Shown here: positions 16,592 to 24,885 of the stretch, piece after piece
Position numbering within the stretch: the first letter of the stretch is position 1
How the letters are laid out: every line of letters begins with the position of its first letter
DNA from: Allobosea sp. Tri-44
Lineage (GTDB): Bacteria > Pseudomonadota > Alphaproteobacteria > Rhizobiales > Beijerinckiaceae
Reading direction: 5' to 3'
Assembly: GCF_004123845.1 (NCBI RefSeq)
Contig: NZ_NBDP01000030.1
Coordinates: forward strand, 124,001 to 188,000
Length of the DNA stretch: 64,000 nucleotides
Position numbers and translations under genes: made by a program
Notes under the pieces: generated by a model
Seen by the model: the letters and a program-made list of their open reading frames with translations, nothing else
The model's database searches: none
Told to the model about the DNA's origin: nothing

Positions 16592-16618
16592 GCTCAGATA
16601 AGATCGATCGATCTGAGC
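16592..16618. promoter_or_regulatory. LysR-type operator (T-N11-A inverted repeat)
   Basis: Perfect arms GCTCAGAT and ATCTGAGC separated by exactly 11 bases, fitting the T-N11-A LysR box. It lies 27 bases before the LysR ATG and 67 bases before the MBL hydrolase ATG, where it could control both. Confidence 0.75.
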
Positions 16619-16644
16619 AGCTTGATAAGCAGTTCTTTGCAATA

Positions 16645-17562
16645 ATGCGCCTCGACACTCTCGATGTCTTCGCCGCAATCGTGCGATGCGGCGGCTTTCG
16701 TGCAGCGGCAGCCGAGCGCGGCGTCTCGTCCGCCGCCTTGAGCCAGAGCATCGGCACGCTCGAGGCGGCGCTCGGCATCCGGTTGCTGAACCGGACGACG
16801 CGAAGCGTGGCGCCGACGGAAGCCGGGACGCGCCTCCTGGAGCGGCTCGTCCCCGCGCTGCAGGACATCCGGCTCGCGATCGAAGACCTCAACCAGATGC
16901 GCGAGCGGCCGACCGGGACAATTCGGATCAACGCCCCCGGGCCGGCGGTGGACCATGTGCTATGCCCGCTCGCGTTCGATTTCATGCGGGCCTATCCCGA
17001 CGTCAAAGTCGAGCTGATCAGCGACGCCGCCATCGTCGACATCGTCCAGCAGGGCTTCGATGCCGGCGTGCGCTTCGGACAGCAGCTGGAACAGGATATG
17101 ATCGCCGTGCCGCTGGGTCCGCCCCTGCGCTACGCGATCGTCGCATCGCCCGGCTACCTTGAGCGCTGCGGCACGCCGCTGGCGCCAGCCGACCTGATCG
17201 GACGCGACTGCGTCCGCCGACGCTTTCCCGGCGGTACGACGGCCTCCTGGCGCTTCGAAAAGGACGGCGCGAGCCTGGAGATCACGCCCGAAGGCCGCCT
17301 GACCCTGAGCTCGGCTCATCAGGAGCTCCAGGCCGCGCTGGCCGGGCAAGGGCTGGCACATGTCTTCGTCGACTACGCCAGGCCGCATTTGAACGACGGC
17401 AGCCTGGTCGAGCTGTTGCGGGACTGGAGCCCGAACCTGCCCGGCTGGTTTCTCTACTATCCCAACCGTCGATATCCGAGCGCGGCGATGTCCGCCTTCC
17501 TGCACCATGTCCGAGAGTTCGATTGGTCAGGCCATGGCCTGACGGCGATCCGCAAGGACTAG
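16645..17562 (+). CDS. LysR-family transcriptional regulator
   Basis: A 305-residue regulator. The N-terminal winged helix-turn-helix (1-60) reads LDTLDVFAAIVRCGGFRAAA then SSAALSQSIGTLEAALGIRLLNRTTR. The co-inducer domain (about 90-290) resembles the CrgA/DsdC-like subgroup, with GTIRINAP and YAIVASPGYL. I chose the ATG at 16645, which places the HTH at the usual distance. It most likely regulates the divergent MBL hydrolase through the palindrome between them. Confidence 0.92.
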   Translation: MRLDTLDVFAAIVRCGGFRAAAAERGVSSAALSQSIGTLEAALGIRLLNRTTRSVAPTEAGTRLLERLVPALQDIRLAIEDLNQMRERPTGTIRINAPGPAVDHVLCPLAFDFMRAYPDVKVELISDAAIVDIVQQGFDAGVRFGQQLEQDMIAVPLGPPLRYAIVASPGYLERCGTPLAPADLIGRDCVRRRFPGGTTASWRFEKDGASLEITPEGRLTLSSAHQELQAALAGQGLAHVFVDYARPHLNDGSLVELLRDWSPNLPGWFLYYPNRRYPSAAMSAFLHHVREFDWSGHGLTAIRKD

Positions 17563-17621
17563 CAGCGCCGCTTGGTGCCGCCGCGCAAGATCGAAGTCGA
17601 CGCTGCGAAGCTGGACACGCT

Positions 17622-17990
17622 CTACCCTCGCCTCACCCGCTCTCGCGACAGCCCCTTCGCAGCGAGATCATCGAGATAGGCCTGCAGCTTCGCCTCACCG
17701 TCGCGGCCGAGTTCGCGCAGATAGTCCCAGCCATAGATGCCGGTGTCGTGCATGTCGTCGAAGGTCAGGCGGACTGCGTAGTGACCAACCGGCTCGACCT
17801 TGAGGATTTCGACCTCGTGCTTGCCCGGCACGGTCTGCTTCTGCGTCGGGCCATGGCCCTGGACCTCGGCCGAAGGGCTTTCGACGCGCAGCAATTCGGC
17901 GGGAAGCGCATGACTCTCGCCGCTCTCGAAGGTCACATGCAGGGTGCGGCGATCCTTCGACAGGCGGATCTCGCTCGGCCAATCTGACAT
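17622..17990 (-). CDS. DUF971 protein
   Basis: A 122-residue protein made of the DUF971 / gamma-butyrobetaine hydroxylase N-terminal-like domain. It has [18 protein letters not shown], a [21 protein letters not shown] segment and [19 protein letters not shown]. Bacterial stand-alone members are often near Mo cofactor or Fe-S genes and have no settled function; here moaA follows divergently. The C-terminus is an arginine-rich helix. Confidence 0.85.
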   Translation of the reverse strand: MSDWPSEIRLSKDRRTLHVTFESGESHALPAELLRVESPSAEVQGHGPTQKQTVPGKHEVEILKVEPVGHYAVRLTFDDMHDTGIYGWDYLRELGRDGEAKLQAYLDDLAAKGLSRERVRRG

Positions 17991-18158
17991 CTTCGTGTTT
18001 CTCCGGAGCGCCTTGCGACCTTGGGCCTGCTTGACCGCGGCCTTGCCGCCGCCGATGCTGCCTTCCTATATCAGAGCAACGGCAGGCGCACTGCGCCGCA
18101 AGACCGCGACCGCCCGAGGATTTCAGCCATCGTGCTGCATGACCCTGTCAGACCCTTG

Positions 18159-19160
18159 ATGCGTGCGCCGCTGACCGACCCGTTCGGCCGCGACATCTCC
18201 TACTTACGCATCTCGGTGACGGATCGCTGCGATTTCCGCTGCGTCTACTGCATGTCCGAGGACATGGCCTTTCTGCCGAAGCGCGACCTCTTGACGCTCG
18301 AAGAGGTCGATCGCGTCGCCACCGCCTTCGTCTCGCGCGGAACGCGGAAGCTCCGCATCACCGGCGGCGAGCCGCTGGTCAGGCGCGACATCATGAACCT
18401 GTTCCGCTCGCTCTCGCGCCATCTGACCTCCGGTGCCCTCGACGAACTGACCTTGACCACCAACGGCTCGCAGCTCGCCCGCTATGCGCAGGAGCTGGCC
18501 GATTGCGGCGTGCGCCGTGTCAATGTCTCGCTCGACACGCTCGATCCGGAAAAATTCCGCAAGATCACGCGCTGGGGCGACCTCGCGAAGGTACTCGCCG
18601 GGATCGAGGCCGCGCGGGCCGCGGGCCTGCGCGTCAAGATCAATGCGGTGGCGCTGAAGGGCGTCAACGAGGACGAGATCGAGGGCCTGATGCACTGGGC
18701 CCATGGGCTCGGGATGGACCTGACGCTGATCGAGGTGATGCCGCTCGGCGAGATAGAGCCGGCCAGGCTCGACCAGTTCCTGCCGCTCTCGATGGTGCGG
18801 GCCCGGCTGATGGACCGCTACACGCTCGACGACGATCCTTACCGGACCGGCGGACCGGCGCGCTATGTCCGGGTGCGCGAGACCGGGGGCTTGATCGGCT
18901 TCATCACGCCGATGACCCATAATTTCTGCGAGAGCTGCAACCGCGTGCGTCTGACCTGCACCGGCACGCTCTATATGTGCCTCGGCCAGGAGGACGCCGC
19001 CGATCTGCGCGCGCCGATCCGCGCCTCCAGCGACGACGCCCTGCTCTACCGGGCGATGGAAGAGGCGATCTCGCGCAAGCCCAAGGGCCACGACTTCGTG
19101 ATTGATCGCCGCCAGCCCCGCGCCGCCGTCGGCCGGCACATGAGCGTGACTGGCGGCTGA
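18159..19160 (+). CDS. moaA: GTP 3',8-cyclase MoaA
   Basis: Radical SAM enzyme that converts GTP to 3',8-cyclo-GTP, the first step of molybdenum-cofactor synthesis. Of 333 residues, Cys24, Cys28 and Cys31 (CDFRCVYC) bind the SAM cluster. The second cluster motif lies in [14 protein letters not shown]. The C-terminus is the invariant Gly-Gly (SVTGG) needed for catalysis. The ATG at 18159 is preferred because [20 protein letters not shown] is the usual MoaA opening; the frame is open further upstream to 18021. No other moa gene is in the window. Confidence 0.95.
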   Translation: MRAPLTDPFGRDISYLRISVTDRCDFRCVYCMSEDMAFLPKRDLLTLEEVDRVATAFVSRGTRKLRITGGEPLVRRDIMNLFRSLSRHLTSGALDELTLTTNGSQLARYAQELADCGVRRVNVSLDTLDPEKFRKITRWGDLAKVLAGIEAARAAGLRVKINAVALKGVNEDEIEGLMHWAHGLGMDLTLIEVMPLGEIEPARLDQFLPLSMVRARLMDRYTLDDDPYRTGGPARYVRVRETGGLIGFITPMTHNFCESCNRVRLTCTGTLYMCLGQEDAADLRAPIRASSDDALLYRAMEEAISRKPKGHDFVIDRRQPRAAVGRHMSVTGG

Positions 19161-19184
19161 GGACGGCGCGGGCCTCGACCGAAC

Positions 19185-19826
19185 TCAGCGGCCCCGCAAT
19201 CCGCGCACGATATTCGCCGCTCGCCTGAGAGCTGTCACGGCAGCTCCGACCGCGATCAGCCAGAGCGCGATGACCAGCACCTCGTTCTGGCCCCGCCAGA
19301 GCGGCTCCAGCAGCGACAGCAGCGCCGCCGCCGTGATCGTCGCCATGCGGTGCGGCTTGGCCATCGGGCCGGAGAAGTCGGCCGGCAGTCCGCAATTACG
19401 CCCGAGCTCACGGGTGTAGGCCGTCAGCACGGCAAAACCAGCCGCCGCCCACCCCAATGCTGGCACGCCGGCCCCGTAGCCCGCGCCTGTCAGAATGAGG
19501 ATATCTGCGATGCGATCGGGAAACTCGTTCCAGAATGGCCCATCGGCAGCCTGCTTGCCGCCCTCGATCGCAACCATTCCATCGAAGAGATTGCAGAGCA
19601 GTCTGAGCTGGCAGAACAGGGCCGCGGCAAGCAGCAGTGCTACACGCGGCCCGGAAGCCGCGGTGCCCGCAAGCCAGAAGGCGGCGCCGGCGAGGGCTGC
19701 CATCGCCATGCTCGCCATCGAGATCTGGTTCGGCGTGATGCCGGTGGCGCTCAGCCGGCGCGCAACGGCCCGGGCCCAGCCGGAATCGCGGCTCGAAAGC
19801 GGTCGCCGATCGTCATTCTGCGCCAT
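19185..19826 (-). CDS. CDP-alcohol phosphatidyltransferase family protein (YnbA-like)
   Basis: A 213-residue integral membrane enzyme, last gene of a four-gene lipid operon. It would join a CDP-activated lipid to an alcohol. The signature normally reads D-x2-D-G ... G-x3-D-x3-D. Here it is NLFDGMVAIEGG, then GPFWNEFPDRIAD, so two metal-site Asp positions are Asn. Hydrophobic helices flank it. The ATG overlaps the end of the upstream membrane-protein gene by 14 bases. The acceptor alcohol is unknown and the Asn changes may mark a distinct subfamily. Confidence 0.82.
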   Translation of the reverse strand: MAQNDDRRPLSSRDSGWARAVARRLSATGITPNQISMASMAMAALAGAAFWLAGTAASGPRVALLLAAALFCQLRLLCNLFDGMVAIEGGKQAADGPFWNEFPDRIADILILTGAGYGAGVPALGWAAAGFAVLTAYTRELGRNCGLPADFSGPMAKPHRMATITAAALLSLLEPLWRGQNEVLVIALWLIAVGAAVTALRRAANIVRGLRGR

Positions 19827-20220
19827 GGTTGATGGCCTTTCTGGTCCGCCACAGCGAGAGATTGTAGAGCGCCGCATAGCTGGTCGCGACGGTCAGCGGG
19901 ACGGCGATCGTCCTGCCGATTTCGGGCGTGCCGCCGATCGCATGGATCGCTGTCAGCACACTGGCCGAGATGAGCCCAGCGATCAGGGGCGGAGCCAGAA
20001 GCGCGGTCGGCCCGGAGAAGCGCCTGGCCAGCGCTTCGATGCCCCGTTTCAGCAGCAGCGTGATGAGGGCGGAAAGCGTACCCTGGATCAGCCCGGCGAG
20101 GAGCGGCGCCGGCATCGGATGGACGCGGTTCGCGAAAGCCGCCCAGCTGCCCATGGCGAGGAAGGCGAAGGCGACATGCACGATGCTGCTTCGCATCAGG
20201 CGCGCGAGCGGCACGCTCAC
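19813..20220 (-). CDS. Four-helix membrane protein of the lipid operon
   Basis: A 135-residue membrane protein with about four hydrophobic helices (VHVAFAFLAMGSWAAF, LLAGLIQGTLSALITLLL, LLAPPLIAGLISASVLTAI, VPLTVATSYAALYNLSL). The GTG at 20220 overlaps the stop of the CdsA-like gene as GTGA; an ATG at 20196 is the alternative. It overlaps the start of the CDP-alcohol transferase gene. Not assigned to a family. Its position suggests a subunit, flippase-like helper or modifier of the lipid made here. Confidence 0.75.
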   Translation of the reverse strand: MSVPLARLMRSSIVHVAFAFLAMGSWAAFANRVHPMPAPLLAGLIQGTLSALITLLLKRGIEALARRFSGPTALLAPPLIAGLISASVLTAIHAIGGTPEIGRTIAVPLTVATSYAALYNLSLWRTRKAINHGAE

Positions 20221-21167
20221 GTGGTCGACCAGCCATAGCGGACGAGGTGGAAGAAGATCGGGGCGGAGAACACCACCGAATCGAGCCGGTCGAGGAAGCC
20301 GCCATGGCCGGCGATCAGGTGGCCCCAATCCTTGATGCCGCGGTCGCGCTTGATCGCCGACATGACGAGCCCGCCGAAGAAGCCCATCACAACGATGACC
20401 AGCGCCAGGAAAGCGGCCTGCAGCGGCGTGAACGGCGTCATCCAGGCCAAGCCGGCGCCGACGGCTGTCGCGCTGAGCGCACCGCCGACGAAGCCTTCGA
20501 CCGTTTTGGAAGGCGACAGCATGGGCGCGATCTTGGTGCGGCCAAGAAGCTTGCCCCAGACATATTGCAGGACATCGCTCATCTGCACGACGATGACGAG
20601 AAAGGCGATCAGGAGCACGTTGCGCCCCTGATAGCCGGGAATGTCGAGGCTGAGCAGCGCCGGCACGTGCGAGGTGCAGAAGACGCAGATCATCAGCGCC
20701 CACTGCACTTCGGCGATGCGCACCAGAAAATGCTCGGTGTCGCCGCGCGCCGCCGCGATGATCGGCATGAGCAGGAAGGCGTAGACTGGGATGAAGATCG
20801 AATAGAGCCCGTACCACTCGATCCAGATCAGGTAATACTGGACCGGCAGCATGATGAAGAAGCCGGCCGCCAGCGCCCAATGGTCGGCGCGGCGCGTGTT
20901 CGTCAGCGTGATGAATTCGCGCAAGGCCGCGAAGGAGCAGAAGGCGAAGAGCAGCGTTACGCCGGTCTTCCCGCCGATCAGCGCCAACCCCATCAGCACG
21001 ACCATGATCCACCAGGCGCGAATGCGGTCGTTCAGGTTCTCGACCACGGCATTCGAGCCATCAGGCGAAAGCCGGCGCTGCAGCACGTAGCCAACCGCGG
21101 AAGCCAGGACCAGCACGGCGAGCAGGCAGCCCAGCACGGCGACGAGATCGGGATGCGGCATCGTCAT
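20217..21167 (-). CDS. Phosphatidate cytidylyltransferase-like protein (CdsA/YnbB)
   Basis: A 316-residue polytopic membrane protein that would make CDP-diacylglycerol from phosphatidate and CTP. The C-terminal signature is present as SPSKTVEGFVGG, then IKRDRGIKDWGHLIAGHGGFLDRLDSVVF, including the metal-binding DR and D positions. Eight or so hydrophobic segments precede and surround it. The ATG overlaps the acyltransferase stop (ATGA). It may be a second, specialised CDP-lipid synthase like E. coli YnbB, since housekeeping cdsA usually sits with the uppS-rseP-bamA genes. Confidence 0.87.
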   Translation of the reverse strand: MTMPHPDLVAVLGCLLAVLVLASAVGYVLQRRLSPDGSNAVVENLNDRIRAWWIMVVLMGLALIGGKTGVTLLFAFCSFAALREFITLTNTRRADHWALAAGFFIMLPVQYYLIWIEWYGLYSIFIPVYAFLLMPIIAAARGDTEHFLVRIAEVQWALMICVFCTSHVPALLSLDIPGYQGRNVLLIAFLVIVVQMSDVLQYVWGKLLGRTKIAPMLSPSKTVEGFVGGALSATAVGAGLAWMTPFTPLQAAFLALVIVVMGFFGGLVMSAIKRDRGIKDWGHLIAGHGGFLDRLDSVVFSAPIFFHLVRYGWSTT

Positions 21168-21808
21168 GGCGCACTCGCCTTCGGTGACAGGGCGAGCAGG
21201 GCCGCCTCGGCCCTGGCCAGGAATTCCTGCTTCGTCTCGGCGCCGACAATCGAGAGAGCAGCACCGAAGGTGACAGTGCAAATAAGAGGTACCGGCACGA
21301 ACTCGCCCTTCGGCATGACCCGGTTGAGATTGTCGATCCAGACCGGCACGAGCGTAACGTTCGGCCGCGCTTGCGCCAGATGGAACAGCCCGCTCTTGAA
21401 CGGCAGCAGCCGCGCATCCGTGGTGTTGCGCGTGCCTTCCGGGAACACGATGAGAGATGAGCCGGCATCGAGCGCCTCGGTCATCTGGGCGATCGGGTCA
21501 CTCGTTCGGCTCTCGCGGTCCCGGTCGATCAGGACGGCGTTGAAGACATCGCGGCCGATGAAGCGCCGAAGGCCGCTCTTCAGCCAGTAATCGCTTCCAG
21601 CGACCGGCCTGGTCGCGAACCGCATACGCCGCGGCAGCACCGTCCAGATCAGGACGAAATCGCCGTGGCTGGCATGATTGGCGAAATAGACTCGCTGCTC
21701 GCCGGTCGGTGCGACCCCGTCCCACCGTCCGCGGACCGCAGTGATGAAGCGGGCAAAGACCACAATGAGCGTACCAGCCAGGCTGATCCCTGCTTCGCGC
21801 ATCCCCAT
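21164..21808 (-). CDS. PlsC-like 1-acylglycerol-phosphate acyltransferase
   Basis: First gene of the lipid operon. A 214-residue membrane-associated acyltransferase with the HX4D motif in NHASHGD (His45, Asp50) and the FPEGTR motif at 122-127. It would make phosphatidate for the CdsA-like enzyme. In-frame ATGs also occur at 21862, 21844 and 21802, none with a strong ribosome site; 21808 leaves the usual N-terminal hydrophobic helix (ISLAGTLIVVFARF). The operon runs acyltransferase, cytidylyltransferase, membrane protein, CDP-alcohol transferase. Confidence 0.87.
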   Translation of the reverse strand: MGMREAGISLAGTLIVVFARFITAVRGRWDGVAPTGEQRVYFANHASHGDFVLIWTVLPRRMRFATRPVAGSDYWLKSGLRRFIGRDVFNAVLIDRDRESRTSDPIAQMTEALDAGSSLIVFPEGTRNTTDARLLPFKSGLFHLAQARPNVTLVPVWIDNLNRVMPKGEFVPVPLICTVTFGAALSIVGAETKQEFLARAEAALLALSPKASAP

Positions 21809-22031
21809 ACCCGATTGCCGCCCTTGCGATGACGTAACGTTCATCTCGAACGCTGTCGACATTGCAGCGGTCTGGGGCGAATTCGAAAGCTGGTCGCGGG
21901 CTTCCGATCACCGCCTTTTGGGGGGCCTCCAAAGACCTCGTGTTCACCAGCCGCGGTCTGCTGGTTTGATTGGAGCGCCCCGGTTCCTGCGCTACAGTGA
22001 GCTGCCACCGACCAGAGAGCGAGTTCGAACG

Positions 22032-22430
22032 ATGAACGAGCATTCCGCCGAGGCTAGGCCTGCCCCTGTACCTCTGGATTTCCGCCAGCTCGCTCGCGGT
22101 CTGGGAACGGTGATCACCTATGCCGCCGGGGATGTCGTCTTCCGTGAGGGCGACGAGCCCGCCCATGCCTATATTGTTCTCACCGGCAGAATCGAAGTCA
22201 GCAGCCGCGGAAAACTGATCGAAGAGGTCAGTGAAGGGCGAGCCTTCGGCATTGTTTCGCTGATCGACAAAAAACCGCGATCCGCTACGGCAAAAGCGAT
22301 GGCACCCTCCGAAGTTGCCTTGGTCGATGCAAAGCAATTCCGGTTCATGGTCGAAACGACGCCGAATTTCGTCTGGTATGTGCTGTCAGAAGTCGTCGAC
22401 CGGCTGCGAGCAACAAATTCTGCTTTGTAA
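22032..22430 (+). CDS. Stand-alone cyclic nucleotide-binding domain protein
   Basis: A 132-residue protein that is almost only a CNB (cNMP_binding) beta-roll. It has AGDVVFREGDEPAHAYIVLTG, then GRIEVSSRGKLIEEVSEGRAFG and SLIDKKPRSATAKAM. The phosphate-binding cassette is weak: the FGExAL...RxA pattern reads FGIVSLIDKKPRSATA. There is no DNA-binding or enzyme domain. It may sense cAMP/c-di-GMP-like ligands for a partner protein or have lost binding. It is divergent from the phospholipid operon. Confidence 0.85.
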   Translation: MNEHSAEARPAPVPLDFRQLARGLGTVITYAAGDVVFREGDEPAHAYIVLTGRIEVSSRGKLIEEVSEGRAFGIVSLIDKKPRSATAKAMAPSEVALVDAKQFRFMVETTPNFVWYVLSEVVDRLRATNSAL

Positions 22431-22679
22431 ACGCGGCCGGGGCGCCGCGGGCAATCGGCGTCCAGATCTGGCGCCAAGCCGGGCAAGCGGCTGTTCACTC
22501 ATGGCGGCCGCCCTGCACCTCATTGCTGTCGATCGGCAGAGGCCAATCCCGCTGCGGCCGCGCGACGCTCCTGCCCCACGCAGCCCTCCCCCTGCTTTCG
22601 TCGCATCTTGCCTGTCGGTTCTGGTGTACTAGTATACATGCCAAGGCCGCAGCAAAGCAGGCCAGCATAGGGAGGTACC

Positions 22680-23861
22680 ATGAGCCATCTGACACGGCGC
22701 GGCGTCATCGCCGGCGCTTCCAGCTTCACCGCGCTCTCCGCCGGCGGAGCCTTTGCCCAGGGCGCGCCGGCGAGCCCGGTCGCGCTCAATATCATCGATG
22801 TGGCCGGCAATCTGCAGCTGACGCAGACCGCGATCGAGAAATTCGCCAAGGACAATCCGAAGCTGATCTCGCGCCTGAATTTTTCGCGCGCGCCTTCGCC
22901 GGAGCTGCCGGCCAAGCTCAAGGCGCAGCAGGACGCCAACCGCGTCGACATCGACATGGTGCTGACCGGGCCGGGCGCGATGTCGGACGGCATCCAGCAG
23001 GGCCTGTGGATCGACGTCTGGAAGTCGCACACCGCCGCCCTGCCCAAGGCCGAGGAGACCTATCACGAGCAGGCGCTGATGATGCAGCGCAATTTCGGCC
23101 AGAACGAAGGCGTCGCAGTCGTCTATTCACCGTCGGGACCGCTGTTCGAATATGCGCCCGACCGGCTGAAGACCGTGCCCAAGACGGCCGAGGAGTTCCT
23201 CGCCTACGTCAAGCAGAACAAGAACCGCTTCACCTATGCCCGCCCGCTCAATTCCGGCCCCGGCTGGACCTTCCTGCAGGGCCTGCCCTACATCCTCGGT
23301 GACAGCGACCCGAGCGATCCGATGAATGGCTGGGCCAAGAGCTGGGCCTATCTCAAGGAGCTCGGCACCGGCATCGACTACTATCCTGGCGGCACCACGC
23401 CAACGATGAAGGAGCTCGGCGAAGGCACGCGCGACGTCATCGTCTCCACGCTGGGCTGGGACATCAACCCGCGCGCGCTCGGCATCGTGCCGAAGGAGGC
23501 GAAGGTCTTCGTCCTCGCCAACACGCACTGGATTCCCGACACCCAGTTCATGTGCATCCCCAAGGGCGTCGCCGCGGCGAAGATCCCGGTGATCCTGGCG
23601 CTGATGTCCTACATGCTGAAGCCGGAGGCCCAGGCCGCGACCTATGACAAGGGCTATTTTTATCCCGGCCCGGCGATCAAGGGGGTCACGCTCGCCATGG
23701 CCCCGCAGGACAGCCAGGACGTGATCAAGGAGTACGGCCGGCCCGAATATGACGGGCTGATCGGCAGCCTGCCGACCCGCCCGCCGCTGACGCCCGAGCG
23801 CCTGGTCGCCGCCTTCCGGCGCTGGGACCAGGAGATCGGCGTCGGCCACGCACCGAAATAG
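22680..23861 (+). CDS. ABC transporter extracellular solute-binding protein
   Basis: A 393-residue periplasmic binding protein. The N-terminus TRRGVIAGASS with a hydrophobic core ending AFAQG is Tat-like. The mature part has the two-lobe pattern of PotD/AfuA-type family-1 binding proteins (VDIDMVLTGPGAM, AVVYSPSGPLFEY, IVSTLGWDINP). GGGAGGTACC precedes the ATG. The next two genes, separated by 1 and -4 bases, are sugar-type dehydrogenases, so the ligand is probably a polyol, sugar acid or similar. No permease or ATPase gene is adjacent. Confidence 0.85.
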   Translation: MSHLTRRGVIAGASSFTALSAGGAFAQGAPASPVALNIIDVAGNLQLTQTAIEKFAKDNPKLISRLNFSRAPSPELPAKLKAQQDANRVDIDMVLTGPGAMSDGIQQGLWIDVWKSHTAALPKAEETYHEQALMMQRNFGQNEGVAVVYSPSGPLFEYAPDRLKTVPKTAEEFLAYVKQNKNRFTYARPLNSGPGWTFLQGLPYILGDSDPSDPMNGWAKSWAYLKELGTGIDYYPGGTTPTMKELGEGTRDVIVSTLGWDINPRALGIVPKEAKVFVLANTHWIPDTQFMCIPKGVAAAKIPVILALMSYMLKPEAQAATYDKGYFYPGPAIKGVTLAMAPQDSQDVIKEYGRPEYDGLIGSLPTRPPLTPERLVAAFRRWDQEIGVGHAPK

Positions 23862-23862
23862 C

Positions 23863-24885
23863 ATGCGTTTCGCAGCTATCGGCCTCGACCACCGCCATGT
23901 CTACCACATGGTCGGCGGTCTCCTGGAAGCCGGCGCGGATTGCGCCGGCTTCGATCCTGCGACCAGCGATCCGCGCGTGCTCGACGGGTTCCGCGAGCGC
24001 TTTCCGCAATTGCGGGAGGTGCCAGCAGAAACGCTGCTCGACGATCCGGCGATAGACCTCATCGTCTGCGCCGGCATCCCGTCGGAGCGGGCCGCCCTCG
24101 CCGTCCGGGCGATGCGGGCCGGCAAGGATGTGATGGTCGACAAGCCCGGCGTCACCAGCTTCGTGCAACTCGCCGAGGTCGAGCGGGTCGTTGCGGAGAC
24201 CGGACGGATCTTCTCAATCTGCTTCTCCGAACGCTTCGTCGTTCCCGCCACCATCGTCGCGGGGAAGCTGATCGCGGACGGCACGATCGGGCGCGTTATC
24301 CAGACGGTGGGCCTAGGCCCGCACCGGCTCAACCGAACGATCCGGCCGGACTGGTTTTTCGACAAGCGCTATTTCGGCGGCATCCTGACCGACATCGCTT
24401 CGCACCAGATCGACCAGTTCCTGCACTTTACCGGCTCGCAGGACGCCGAGATCGCAACCTCCGGCATCGGCCATTTCGGCGTGCCGGACCTGCCCGATTT
24501 CGAGGATTTCGGCGAGATCCTGCTGCGCAGCGACCGGGCGAATGGCTTTATCCGCGTCGACTGGTTCACCGCTGACGGCCTGCCGACGTGGGGCGACGGA
24601 CGGCTCACCATCCTCGGCACGGAAGGCACGATCGAGCTGCGCAAATATGTCGACATCGCCGGCCGGCCCGGCACCGACCATCTCTTCCTGGTCGACAAGG
24701 CCGGCACCCGCCATATCGACGCCTCGCGCGAACCGCTTACCTATTTCCGCGCCCTCATCGCGGATATCGCTGATCGTAGCGAGACTGCGGCGACGCAGCA
24801 GCACATGTTCACGGTCTGCCGGCTCGCGCTGCATGCGCAGGACCGGGCCGTGCGCCTCCCGATCAGGGGAACCGACGCAAAGTGA
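23863..24885 (+). CDS. Gfo/Idh/MocA family oxidoreductase
   Basis: A 340-residue NAD(P)-dependent sugar or polyol dehydrogenase. The Rossmann part (1-120) opens MRFAAIGLDHRHVYHMVGG, with an H-rich loop in place of the usual GxGxxG. The CxDKPG-like motif is MVDKPGVT near 93. The C-terminal beta-sheet domain includes DIASHQIDQFLHFTG, a catalytic-His type segment. It starts one base after the binding-protein stop and is overlapped by the next gene, so the three form one operon. Confidence 0.87.
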   Translation: MRFAAIGLDHRHVYHMVGGLLEAGADCAGFDPATSDPRVLDGFRERFPQLREVPAETLLDDPAIDLIVCAGIPSERAALAVRAMRAGKDVMVDKPGVTSFVQLAEVERVVAETGRIFSICFSERFVVPATIVAGKLIADGTIGRVIQTVGLGPHRLNRTIRPDWFFDKRYFGGILTDIASHQIDQFLHFTGSQDAEIATSGIGHFGVPDLPDFEDFGEILLRSDRANGFIRVDWFTADGLPTWGDGRLTILGTEGTIELRKYVDIAGRPGTDHLFLVDKAGTRHIDASREPLTYFRALIADIADRSETAATQQHMFTVCRLALHAQDRAVRLPIRGTDAK

